IMG/VR virus record: IMGVR_UViG_3300028557_000138
Location: 1-30,288 of that record
Direction: 5' to 3' (one strand)
Length of the DNA: 30,288 nt
Source: a virus
Positions within the stretch are counted from its first letter, which is position 1. Each line of letters opens with the position of its first letter. Both the position numbers and the translations under genes were made by a program. Positions 22,783 to 28,782 of the stretch are shown piece by piece. The notes beneath the pieces are model-generated. The model did not search any database, was not told the DNA's origin, and was given only the letters and a program-made list of their open reading frames with translations.

Positions 22783-23345
22783 GCTTTTGCTTTCTTGGTT
22801 TTGAGCGCTTCCGCCCGGTAGTATTTGGCCAGTTCGATCAGGCCTTCGTGAGCGTATTTGCGCACCGTGTTGTCGCTTTCGATGCTTTCGACGGCTTGCA
22901 GGCCGATCCGTTCGACCAGGCGCTTGCGGTATTCCACATGGTTTCCGGCCAAATAGTTGTTGCAGTGCTTGCATTGGCCGTGGCAGTTTTCCTCCACAAA
23001 CCTCATGTTCGGTGCGCTGCCGACTGATCGGTAGTGCCCTGCATCGTAGGTGTTCGGCTCGTTGCTCAGTGGCGTACCGCAGGAAATGCAGGTTTTACCC
23101 GCGTCCCTTGCCCGGATGAATGCGTTGAAGGCCGTCTGCGCTTTCTTGGTCAGCTGCGGCTTGGTTTGCATCGCGTCCAGCTTCTGGCGGGTCTCCTTGC
23201 GGTCTTTGGCCTGCTCCTTGGCCTGGGCCTTTTCCGTTGCTTTCCTGGCCAACACAAGGGCGCACGGTGGGCTGCACACCGTTTGCAGCGGCCTGGTCTT
23301 GGTGTAAGCGCACTGGCAGACTTTGCACTTGGCTGGTTTGGTCAT
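22779..23345 (-). CDS. ninG: NinG/Rap-like recombination nuclease
   Basis: This 188-residue protein starts at 23345. The N-terminus has a zinc-ribbon pair C7-x2-C10 (KCKVCQCAY) and a second pair near residues 24-28 (VCSPPC). A charged helix follows, then the core with CISCGTPLS, YDAGHYRSVGS, NMRFVEENCHGQCKHCNNYLAGN and YRKRLVERIG. These are fixed marks of the lambda NinG/Rap family, which resolves recombination intermediates. NinB is encoded two genes upstream, as in lambda's nin region. The start overlaps the stop that the preceding gene would have if its frameshift were corrected. Confidence 0.92.
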   Translation of the reverse strand: MTKPAKCKVCQCAYTKTRPLQTVCSPPCALVLARKATEKAQAKEQAKDRKETRQKLDAMQTKPQLTKKAQTAFNAFIRARDAGKTCISCGTPLSNEPNTYDAGHYRSVGSAPNMRFVEENCHGQCKHCNNYLAGNHVEYRKRLVERIGLQAVESIESDNTVRKYAHEGLIELAKYYRAEALKTKKAKA

Positions 23346-23357
23346 TTGACGCCCCTG

Positions 23358-23630
23358 TCATCCAGCCAAAGCATGAACAGCAAACAGCAGCCAGCATGGG
23401 GCCAAATGGTGCAGGCCGCTTTCTGGGTCGTTTTTTTCGCCATCGCGCCAGGCGTGCACGTGCCGCATCAAGGCGTCGTAGTAACGCTCCGGGCCTCGAT
23501 CAACGTGCTGCCAGTTGTTCTCCGTGTACTTTGCTGCACCGAACTCCAGCACAGCAATGATCTGCTGGACGGTTCCGGCAGGCAAAAGGCTCCAGCGTGG
23601 CTTTTTTCCGTCGTGCTTAGTGCCGATCAT
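23358..23630 (-). CDS. dATP/dGTP pyrophosphohydrolase-like protein (DUF5664), apparent C-terminal frameshift
   Basis: The protein is 90 residues as read; the ATG at 23630 overlaps the NinB stop (ATGA). It shows the DUF5664 pattern: HDGKKPRWSLLPAGTVQQII, LEFGAAKYTENNWQHV, ERYYDALMRHVHAWRDGE and NDPESGLHHLA. The family continues with a helix of type HAxxxLLFLLxL. Here the frame instead reads APCWLLFAVHALAG and stops at 23358. Skipping one base in the four-base run at 23398-23401 gives HLAHAGCCLLFMLWLDDRG. That frame ends at 23342 and overlaps the ninG start (ATGA). The family includes MazG-like enzymes acting on dATP/dGTP. A real mutation, a programmed shift or a sequencing error remain possible. 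Confidence 0.75.
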   Translation of the reverse strand: MIGTKHDGKKPRWSLLPAGTVQQIIAVLEFGAAKYTENNWQHVDRGPERYYDALMRHVHAWRDGEKNDPESGLHHLAPCWLLFAVHALAG

Positions 23631-24064
23631 GTGATCTCTCCGGTGTCTGGGTCGATGAATTCTGGCGCGGTGAACTTCACGCCTTGCTGCGCACCGAAGG
23701 CCTCGATCAGGTCTTGCAGCTCGCACATCTCTGGCTTGGTCATGTTGCTGGTGGACTTTCCCAAGGCAACAAAGCCGCCGTCGATGCCTGGCACGACGTC
23801 CTGCTTGGTCAAGGCAGCGGTGAGCACGTCCTTCCAGTTTTCAGGGGTCAGCTTCCTGCCGTACCAGTTCACCTGTTTGCTGACGTCGGTCAGCATGGCC
23901 CAAAGCCTGCGGTTTTGTTCCAGGCTGCGCGTTTCTTTCCTGACCTCGACGACCATCCGGTGGCCAGCCATCAGGGATGCCTTGATCAGCGGCCAGATTT
24001 GCTGCGTCAGGATTTTGTGAGCCTGGACTGGCTCGAACAGCGTGATCTTGATGCGGTCAGTCAT
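23627..24064 (-). CDS. ninB: NinB-like recombination mediator
   Basis: The protein has 145 residues from the ATG at 24064, one base after the previous stop; a longer frame start at 24094 is unlikely. Family marks are the KITLFEPVQAHKILTQQIWP beginning, MVVEVRKETRSLEQNRRLWAM (with the central R-S-x-x-QN-x-x-x-W) and VNWYGRKLTPENWKDVLTAAL, ending TAPEFIDPDTGEIT. This is the lambda NinB (Orf) pattern. Lambda Orf binds single-stranded DNA and helps load the recombinase in place of host RecFOR. Its partners here, ERF and SSB, are encoded in the rightward operon. Confidence 0.92.
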   Translation of the reverse strand: MTDRIKITLFEPVQAHKILTQQIWPLIKASLMAGHRMVVEVRKETRSLEQNRRLWAMLTDVSKQVNWYGRKLTPENWKDVLTAALTKQDVVPGIDGGFVALGKSTSNMTKPEMCELQDLIEAFGAQQGVKFTAPEFIDPDTGEIT

Positions 24065-24065
24065 G

Positions 24066-24320
24066 TCAGGCACTCCCGGACTGCGATCCAGCACTCGTCG
24101 AGGCTGAGGGGGGTTTCGTCAATGCCTGGGCGACGGATGCCAAGATTCGCTCCCGGCCAGGGTTCTGCGGGTATCGGGCAATCGCTGCCAGCATCCCTGC
24201 TGCTGCTTGTTTGTTCGGCCTGGTGCTGATCACCAGCCGGGTGCAGCACTGTAGGCACCCAAAGTGATACTGACCGGACAGTGGGTTCTTGGCGTTGGCT
24301 TGGCAGGCTGTGCATGTCAT
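24066..24320 (-). CDS. Small CxxC zinc-binding phage protein
   Basis: The protein has 84 residues; the ATG at 24320 overlaps the upstream TGA (ATGA) and AGGAGG lies just before it. It has two cysteine pairs near the N-terminus (MTCTACQANAK and FGCLQCCTRL), which looks like a zinc ribbon. A helical stretch with STRPNKQAAAGMLAAIARYP follows, then a Ser/Ala-rich end. The other reading frame in this stretch was rejected. I have seen this type of small zinc protein between replication and nin genes in Burkholderiales phages. The function is unknown and DNA or RNA binding is plausible. Cysteine pattern and overlapping start make the gene real. Confidence 0.7.
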   Translation of the reverse strand: MTCTACQANAKNPLSGQYHFGCLQCCTRLVISTRPNKQAAAGMLAAIARYPQNPGRERILASVAQALTKPPSASTSAGSQSGSA

Positions 24321-24847
24321 TCTCCCTCCTGGATTCTGAGCGCCTTCTTTGCGCACTCAAGGCTGCCGATGTTGATTCGGTCGCCAGCGGCCTGTCTGGC
24401 CAGCAGCTTGCGTGCCCAGTCTTTGCCGTCGTTCATGGCCACAAACTCCACCGGGCCGATGGGCTTGGCTTCTGGCGGTGGAAGTCTGCGAGGCTGGTCG
24501 TCGCTGAAGGTCTTGCGCGGCATCACGGCTTTGCAGATCGACTCGAACTGCGGCAGGTTTGGTGGGAAGGCAGGGCACTCGTCGGCCAGGCGCTTAGCTG
24601 CCGTCTCGATGGTTTCCGGTGAATACTTGGCCAAGGCTGCCTCCCAAACCAGCATGGCGGCACGGATGCCCTTGTCTTTGCCGTTGGCGTCGCGCTCAGC
24701 TGTGGAAAACTTGGTGGTGAACAGGCTTCCGTAAGACCCGTGCAAAACAATGAACAGCTTGCGGATCGTCGGGTTGTCGCCACGTGGTGCGGTTTGTTGG
24801 CCAGCGTTCTGGATGGCCTGGCTTGCCATTTCTGCGAGGTTATTCAT
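24317..24847 (-). CDS. Replication helicase-loader, lambda P-like
   Basis: This 176-residue protein's ATG at 24847 overlaps the previous TAA over 8 bases. The core block AAMLVWEAALAKYSPETIETAAKRLADECPAFPPNLPQFESI is the hallmark of the lambda P family: W-x-x-x-L, then PE-x-I, then R-x-x-x-x-x-P-xx-PP-x-LPEF. In lambda, P binds host DnaB and brings it to the origin, handed on by O. Its position right after the DUF1376-type initiator gene mirrors lambda O-P. The N-terminal 35 residues (MASQAIQNAG) are less conserved. Function is inferred from the family. Confidence 0.8.
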   Translation of the reverse strand: MNNLAEMASQAIQNAGQQTAPRGDNPTIRKLFIVLHGSYGSLFTTKFSTAERDANGKDKGIRAAMLVWEAALAKYSPETIETAAKRLADECPAFPPNLPQFESICKAVMPRKTFSDDQPRRLPPPEAKPIGPVEFVAMNDGKDWARKLLARQAAGDRINIGSLECAKKALRIQEGE

Positions 24848-25535
24848 GGTCGAACACCCCATCAAAGATTGCGCGGGAGGCTGCAGCGTGTTTGTGCTCG
24901 TTCCGCCCTTGGGCGCTGCGTGTCACGGTCTGCCGGCGCACCCAGTTTCGCCAGGTGGCTGGCCAGTCAGTTTTGACGCCCTTCTGGCCAGGCTGTGCAA
25001 TCCAGTAGTCCAGGAACTGGTCAAACACCGTTTGCGGGTCAAGGTCTGCGCGTTCTTGCTTGCAAAATCCAATCCACTCGTCTGGCAACTCAAAACCTGT
25101 TGGCAGGCGCGTTCCGCGCTGCGTCTTTGTGTTTTTTGGTTCTTGGTTAATGGTTCTTGGTTCTTGGTTAGGTGGCGCTTCGTTTACAGGTCGTGCACGG
25201 TTCGTGCCATTCTCTTTACGCTTCGTCTCTCTATCCAATGCGATCCGTTTGTTTGTGTCTGCTTTCGCGTGATAGTCCAGCAGCTCAGCCAGGATGCGGT
25301 CTTGCACATATTGGCCCTCGTCATCCAGCTTGAAAAACCTGGTCAGCACGAACTTGACGGCATCAATCTCGGCCTCGGTGCTGGCCCAAGTCCACTCGAT
25401 GGCCTCTTCAAGCGTGGGAAACTTCTCACGGTCGTAGCACGAATCAATCAGAAGCGTGTACGCACCGTGCTGCAACATGGACAGCCGTCCGCATTTTTTG
25501 GCGTAGTCGCCTAGGTTTCTTTTGTAATAGTGCAT
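24840..25535 (-). CDS. DUF1376-type replication initiator (lambda O position)
   Basis: The protein has 231 residues from the ATG at 25535 with GAGGAA upstream. The N-terminal domain HYYKRNLGDYAKKCGRLSMLQHGAYTLLID, then DREKFPTLEEAI, is the DUF1376 winged-helix pattern of phage replication initiators. Residues about 95-140 are an Asn/Gln/Pro/Glu linker (including PNQEP, INQEP). The C-terminal domain has FKLDDEGQYVQ earlier and later ELPDEWIGFCKQERADLDPQTVFDQFLDYWIA and DWPATWRNWVRR, the closing motif of DnaD-like or O-like replication proteins. The linker DNA contains tandem 7-bp units (25138-25172), so the gene may hold the origin, as O does in lambda. Confidence 0.82.
   Translation of the reverse strand: MHYYKRNLGDYAKKCGRLSMLQHGAYTLLIDSCYDREKFPTLEEAIEWTWASTEAEIDAVKFVLTRFFKLDDEGQYVQDRILAELLDYHAKADTNKRIALDRETKRKENGTNRARPVNEAPPNQEPRTINQEPKNTKTQRGTRLPTGFELPDEWIGFCKQERADLDPQTVFDQFLDYWIAQPGQKGVKTDWPATWRNWVRRQTVTRSAQGRNEHKHAAASRAIFDGVFDHE
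25138..25172. repeat. Five tandem 7-bp units in the initiator gene
   Basis: On the plus strand the units are GGTTCTT, GGTTAAT, GGTTCTT, GGTTCTT and GGTTAGG, lying in the linker-coding part of the initiator gene. Nearby direct repeats CGCTTCGT occur at 25176-25183 and 25219-25226, and TCGTGC at 25191-25196 and 25202-25207. They could be initiator-binding iterons. A 7-base unit is not a multiple of three, so copy change would shift the frame. The repeats are seen directly; the origin idea is inferred. Confidence 0.6.
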
Positions 25536-25595
25536 GGCACTTCCTCGCAAACCCTCCAGAAAAAAGACTTACGGCAGGCGGGAGGTTCGCTCTTC

Positions 25596-25616
25596 GAGTG
25601 GGTAGCTACTCCCACC
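25596..25616. other. Small hairpin between the Cro-like and initiator genes
   Basis: GTGGG (25598-25602) pairs with CCCAC (25611-25615) around an 8-base loop containing TAGCTA. It lies in the 107-base gap between the regulator stop and the initiator start. There is no T-run on either side, so it is not a classic terminator. It could stabilise the transcript or bind a regulator; nothing else was recognised in this gap. Confidence 0.3.
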
Positions 25617-25642
25617 CTAGCCGGGTCTTGCATCACTTTACC

Positions 25643-25855
25643 TCAGACGACCATGTCGCTCAAGGACTTTCGGAAAGCTGGCCCAAATTTCTTGTCCAGA
25701 ACTGGCCGCCACTTGTGCGCCACGCCATTGTTGGCCCAGGCTTGCACGGCAGGGCCGCTGACATCTCCCAAAGCCTTGGCCAGCTTTGCATAGCTGCCCG
25801 CCTGCTTATGAGCAAAGTCATAGACATGAAGGTAATAGGTGTCATCTTTTTTCAT
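25643..25855 (-). CDS. Cro-like HTH repressor, probably leaderless
   Basis: This 70-residue protein starts at 25855. Residues about 22-50 form a lambda-Cro type helix-turn-helix: YAKLAKALGDVSGPAVQAW, with the recognition helix VSGPAVQAWANNG. HKWRPVLDKKFG follows. The N-terminus (MKKDDTYYLHVYDFA) is lysine-rich. No ribosome site precedes the ATG. Instead TATAGT lies at 25868-25863, seven bases away, so the mRNA should begin at or next to the start codon, as lambda cI does from its maintenance promoter. It heads the leftward unit and faces the rightward early operon across a short AT-rich gap, so it probably controls both. Confidence 0.78.
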   Translation of the reverse strand: MKKDDTYYLHVYDFAHKQAGSYAKLAKALGDVSGPAVQAWANNGVAHKWRPVLDKKFGPAFRKSLSDMVV

Positions 25856-25978
25856 AGGCCAGACTATAACAGAAGTTTTTAACGTGACTAAAAATTTATT
25901 TTTGCGGAATACTGTAAAATTTTCTTGTAATGGTGTATGATTCGTTTCACCAACAACCACCCACGAAAGGTAAACACG
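25856..25978. promoter_or_regulatory. Divergent promoter / operator region
   Basis: This 123-bp AT-rich region separates the two operons. On the minus strand a -10 TATAGT (25868-25863) has a poor -35 candidate TAGTCA 16 bases before. On the plus strand candidate -10 boxes are TGTAAT (25926-25931) and TATGAT (25936-25941), with weak -35 options. Inverted repeats that could be operators are TTTTTA-N7-TAAAAA (about 25876-25894) and AAAAAT-TT-ATTTTT next to it. Such AT-rich repeats occur by chance, so operators are tentative; the divergent arrangement itself is clear. Confidence 0.6.
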
Positions 25979-26164
25979 ATGCAAGACGACTTTTACATAA
26001 ACGCGGTGGACGGCAATGCCGCCATCGTCAGCCAAAACGAGGAGCACATCTCGCTTGGCGTGCACATCCGAGGCGGCAGCTGCCGCATAGACCTGACGCC
26101 AGCGCAGGCCCAGGAGCTGATCAACGCAATCACCCAGACTTTGAACCAGGAGACAACAGCATGA
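25979..26164 (+). CDS. Small protein opening the rightward early operon
   Basis: The protein has 61 residues from the ATG at 25979, with AAAGG upstream; an in-frame ATG at 25937 is less likely because it lies at the expected promoter. It begins MQDDFYINAVDGNAAIVSQ, then EEHISLGVHIRGGSCRIDL, and ends with a helix LTPAQAQELINAITQTLNQE. It looks like a small beta-hairpin followed by a helix. As the first gene of the early operon, it could be a host-takeover or anti-defence protein, but this is a guess from position. The stop overlaps the ERF start (ATGA). I do not recognise it. Confidence 0.6.
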   Translation: MQDDFYINAVDGNAAIVSQNEEHISLGVHIRGGSCRIDLTPAQAQELINAITQTLNQETTA

Positions 26165-26814
26165 CAACCGAAAAGCAAAACGTTTACCAACTGATCTCGT
26201 TGGTGGCTGGCGAACTGGCCAACACCGGCATCAGCAAAAACCAAAGAAACAGCCAGGGCATTGGATACAACTTCCGAGGCATTGACGACGTTTACAACGC
26301 CATCGGCCCATTGTTGGCCAAGCATGGCCTGAGCATCCTTCCGCGCACGCTTTCAAGAGATTGTGTGGAGCGCGTAAGCGGCCAAGGGAAAGCGCTGTTT
26401 TATGTGACGGTGGACATGGAGTTTGACTTTGTGAGCGCACACGACGGCAGCAAGCACACGGTCAAGATGTATGGCGAGGCCATGGACTCTGGCGACAAGG
26501 CAACCAACAAGGCCATGAGCGCAGCCTACAAATACGCCATGTTCCAGGCCTTCTGCATTCCAACAGAGGGCGACAACGACGCGGATTCACAGACCCACAA
26601 CGTGGCCGCAAAACAGACGGTGCCAGCCGGTTACGGTGAGTTTGAGGAAGCCACCCTGCCAGCCATGCGCGAGGCCGCTATGCAAGGCAGCGAAACCTTG
26701 GCCGCAGCGTTCCAGGCTTTGCCCAAGTCGGCACACAAGGCAGCGTTCTGGCAAGCCCAAGGGCCAGCCCTCAAGAAGGCCGCCAAGACCGCAGACGAGC
26801 AGGAGGCAGCATGA
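26161..26814 (+). CDS. erf: ERF-family single-strand annealing protein
   Basis: The protein has 217 residues; the ATG at 26161 overlaps the previous stop and AGGAGA lies upstream. Residues about 30-60 carry GIGYNFRGIDDVYNAIGPLL, the ERF-family signature (YxFRGIDDVYNAI), and SSxxxx-type strands follow (FYVTVDMEFDFVSAHDG). GEAMDSGDKATNKAMSAAYKYAMFQAFCIPTE closes the domain. ERF anneals complementary strands in phage recombination, as in P22, where Erf is the classical example. A low-complexity Ala/Lys tail of about 60 residues follows, probably for oligomerisation or for contact with SSB or the exonuclease. Its partner exonuclease is the next gene. Confidence 0.92.
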   Translation: MTTEKQNVYQLISLVAGELANTGISKNQRNSQGIGYNFRGIDDVYNAIGPLLAKHGLSILPRTLSRDCVERVSGQGKALFYVTVDMEFDFVSAHDGSKHTVKMYGEAMDSGDKATNKAMSAAYKYAMFQAFCIPTEGDNDADSQTHNVAAKQTVPAGYGEFEEATLPAMREAAMQGSETLAAAFQALPKSAHKAAFWQAQGPALKKAAKTADEQEAA

Positions 26815-27437
26815 GAGTCATCACAGCAGATCAAGGCACCGAAGAGTGGAAGCAAGCCCGAGTCGGTGTGCCATCTGGCTCCAAGTTCAGCGACATCATG
26901 GCCAAAGGTGGCGGGGAAACCCGCGCCACTTACCTGACCGCCTTGGCCTTGGAGCGCATCACCGGGGTGCGCGAAGAGTTCAAGACAACCTTCGCCATGG
27001 AGCAGGGCACCGAGCGCGAGCCTTTCGCCCGGTCTGCATACGAGGCCCACACAGGCCAGTTTGTCACCGAGATCGGCTTCTGCATGCACGACACGCTGCA
27101 GGTCGGTGTCAGCCCTGACGGTTTGGTTGGCAAGGACGGCATGACCGAATACAAGTGCCCGATGCCAAAGACCCACCTGGAGTATTTGCGGCTTGAGCCA
27201 GGCAAGTGCCCGACGGCTTACCGCTGGCAGGTGCAGGGCCAGCTCTGGGTGGCCGAGCGCGAGTGGTGCGACTTCGTGTCCTACAACCCAGATTTTCCAG
27301 AAAACGCCCAGCTCATCATTCGCCGTGTGATGCGCGACGAGAAGGCCATCAAGGAGCTGGAGATCGAGGTGCTCAAGTTCCTCGGTGACATTGAGCGCGA
27401 GGTCGAGTTCATCCAGTCTTACAAGGATGCAGCATGA
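26811..27437 (+). CDS. YqaJ-family (lambda Exo-like) recombination exonuclease
   Basis: This 208-residue protein starts at 26811 with ATGA overlap and GGAGG upstream. It opens with QGTEEWKQARVGVPSGSKFSDIM, the family's start. The catalytic core reads GTEREPFARSAYE (E70 region), VGVSPDGLVG (D103) and MTEYKCP (E113, K115). A Q-V-Q-G-Q-L-W motif follows at 140-146. These are the metal and nucleophile positions of the YqaJ/lambda Exo fold. With ERF it forms an exonuclease-annealase pair like lambda Exo-Bet. It degrades one strand of a double-stranded end so that ERF can load on the exposed strand. Confidence 0.92.
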   Translation: MRVITADQGTEEWKQARVGVPSGSKFSDIMAKGGGETRATYLTALALERITGVREEFKTTFAMEQGTEREPFARSAYEAHTGQFVTEIGFCMHDTLQVGVSPDGLVGKDGMTEYKCPMPKTHLEYLRLEPGKCPTAYRWQVQGQLWVAEREWCDFVSYNPDFPENAQLIIRRVMRDEKAIKELEIEVLKFLGDIEREVEFIQSYKDAA

Positions 27438-27661
27438 GCCGAATACCACTGAAAGACATGCAAGCGATTCTTGAACGAACAACCTATCAAGACGACTATG
27501 GCGTGCATGGGTCAATCTTCATACATTGCAGAATTTGCGATCACGAAAGCGGTGCTGGTGTCTTATACCGACCGAACTGGCATGCTGCAGATTGTCCAGT
27601 GCCTCGCCTGAAGCGCAAGTACAGCGAACGCGGAGCAATCAAGAAAGGCGGTGCAGCATGA
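27434..27661 (+). CDS. Small CxxC protein, probably zinc-binding
   Basis: The protein has 75 residues and starts at 27434 (ATGA overlap). It begins MSRIPLKDMQAILERTTYQ. The middle holds FIHCRICDHESGAGVLY (C-x2-C) and then RPNWHAADCPVPRLKRK with His and a third Cys, so a zinc site is likely (C-x2-C...H-x3-C). The end is Lys-rich. It lies in the recombination operon between the exonuclease and a small unknown gene. A role as an accessory of recombination or as a nucleic-acid binder is plausible; I do not recognise the family. Confidence 0.65.
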   Translation: MSRIPLKDMQAILERTTYQDDYGVHGSIFIHCRICDHESGAGVLYRPNWHAADCPVPRLKRKYSERGAIKKGGAA

Positions 27662-27945
27662 AAGGCCGCGACCTTCGAGACGCTGGCATCGCTGCCGTGT
27701 CCATTGGCCGAGAGGACTGGATCGCCAAGGCACGCGACATGGCCATCTGGATTGCCAAGCAATCCGGCAAGGTGACCATCAACGACGTTCGGCAGCTGAT
27801 CGATCTGCCAGACGACTTTCACCACAACACCTGGGGTGCGGTTCTGAGGGGTGACGCCTTCGAGCCGATTGGATACTGTCAAGCAACCCACCCATCGGCC
27901 CACGCTCGGGTCGTTCGGGTTTACAAACTGAAGGAGCAAGCATGA
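27658..27945 (+). CDS. Small conserved phage protein, winged-helix-like
   Basis: The protein has 95 residues from the ATG at 27658, which overlaps the previous TGA. The frame is open further upstream, but those codons belong to the previous gene. It starts MKGRDLRDAGIAAVSIG, continues with a helical part WIAKARDMAIWIAKQSGKVTINDVRQLI and then DLPDDFHHNTWGAVLRGDAFEPIGY, ending SAHARVVRVYKLKEQA. The helix - K-V-T-I-N-D-V-R - turn - H-N-T-W-G - strand pattern looks like a winged helix. Similar short genes accompany SSB and recombination genes in Burkholderiales phages. Function unknown; nucleic-acid binding is likely. Confidence 0.65.
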   Translation: MKGRDLRDAGIAAVSIGREDWIAKARDMAIWIAKQSGKVTINDVRQLIDLPDDFHHNTWGAVLRGDAFEPIGYCQATHPSAHARVVRVYKLKEQA

Positions 27946-28364
27946 AAGCACAAGGACTGGCACGCATCGGCAAAGACGCCGAGGTGAGATTTACACCAGG
28001 AGGCACGGCCGTTGCCAACGTCTCGCTGGCATTCACCTATGGAAAGAAAGGCGAAGACGGCAAGCGCCCGACGCAGTGGGTCGATGCCTCGATCTGGGGA
28101 CAACGAGCAGAACCGATGGCACCTTACCTGCTCAAGGGCAAGCAGATCGTGGCGTATCTGGAGGACGTGCACCTGCAGACCTACACCAAAGGCGACGGCA
28201 CGCAGAACACCAAGATGGTTGCACGCTTGGCCGATCTGGAATTTGTCTCTGATAATTCAGACCACAAACCAACACAAAAGCCGCAAAGTGCGCCACAATC
28301 ACGTCCAGCGCCAGCACCGCAAGGCTCAGGCTTTGACGACATGGACGACGACATTCCATTCTGA
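27942..28364 (+). CDS. ssb: Single-stranded DNA-binding protein (SSB)
   Basis: The protein has 140 residues; the ATG overlaps the previous stop at 27942 (ATGA). The OB fold is visible as ARIGKDAEVRFTPGGTAVANVSLAF, then QWVDASIWGQRAEPMAPYLLKGKQIVAYLE and QNTKMVARLADLEFV. A Gln/Pro/Ser linker leads to the acidic C-terminal tip DDMDDDIPF, which is the interaction tail by which SSB recruits partner proteins. It protects single-stranded DNA made during replication and recombination. It is shorter than bacterial SSB (about 178) but typical for phage. All elements are complete. Confidence 0.93.
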   Translation: MKAQGLARIGKDAEVRFTPGGTAVANVSLAFTYGKKGEDGKRPTQWVDASIWGQRAEPMAPYLLKGKQIVAYLEDVHLQTYTKGDGTQNTKMVARLADLEFVSDNSDHKPTQKPQSAPQSRPAPAPQGSGFDDMDDDIPF

Positions 28365-28392
28365 GATTTTTTACCACCACTGAAAGGCAATC

Positions 28393-28755
28393 ATGAAAGA
28401 AGCATCCAATCGACCAGCATCTGCAGCAACAGACGTGCCTGAGTTCATATCTGACCTTGATGGCGGCATGTTTGAGCGCATCCTGTCTCAGGCAATGTCA
28501 GAAACCGCAGCCGCAGCAATTGACCACGGAAAGATCGGTGAGGTAACGATCAAGTTCAAGATCGACCGTATTGTTGGCACGCACCAGGTGCGCCTGCAGC
28601 ACGACGTCAAGTTCAAAAAGCCTACAAGCATGGGCAGCGTCAGCGAGGAAACAAGTGGCGCTACGGTGCTGCACGTTGGAAAGTACGGCCGCCTGTCCTT
28701 GGCGCAGCCTTCGCTCCTTGAAAACGAGCGCCAGACAAATATGCCAGGCCTGTAA
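28393..28755 (+). CDS. Conserved hypothetical phage early protein
   Basis: The protein has 120 residues, starting 28 bases after SSB with GAAAGG upstream. The conserved pattern is GGMFERILSQAMSETAAAAID, followed by GKIGEVTIKFKIDRI and VRLQHDVKFKKPTSMG. HVGKYGRLSLAQPS closes it. This family is common in beta-proteobacterial phages next to a DUF2303 gene, which also follows here, so the two may act together. The fold looks like a single beta-helix/sheet domain without cysteines or an obvious active site. The role is unknown. Confidence 0.7.
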   Translation: MKEASNRPASAATDVPEFISDLDGGMFERILSQAMSETAAAAIDHGKIGEVTIKFKIDRIVGTHQVRLQHDVKFKKPTSMGSVSEETSGATVLHVGKYGRLSLAQPSLLENERQTNMPGL

Positions 28756-28782
28756 TTCACCATCAACAGAAAGACATCAATC

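Noticed and set aside
24061-24360. Second minus-strand frame of 99 residues overlapping the small zinc protein
   Set aside because: The competing frame has two CxxC-type pairs, a strong ribosome site and ATGA overlap; this one has none of these.
25860-25925. Multiple A/T palindromes such as AAAATTTT as definite operators
   Set aside because: In such AT-rich DNA short palindromes are expected by chance; only the region as a whole is reported as regulatory.
26631-27515. 294-residue minus-strand frame over the exonuclease gene
   Set aside because: Antisense shadow of the YqaJ exonuclease; composition Leu/His/Ala-rich with no motif.
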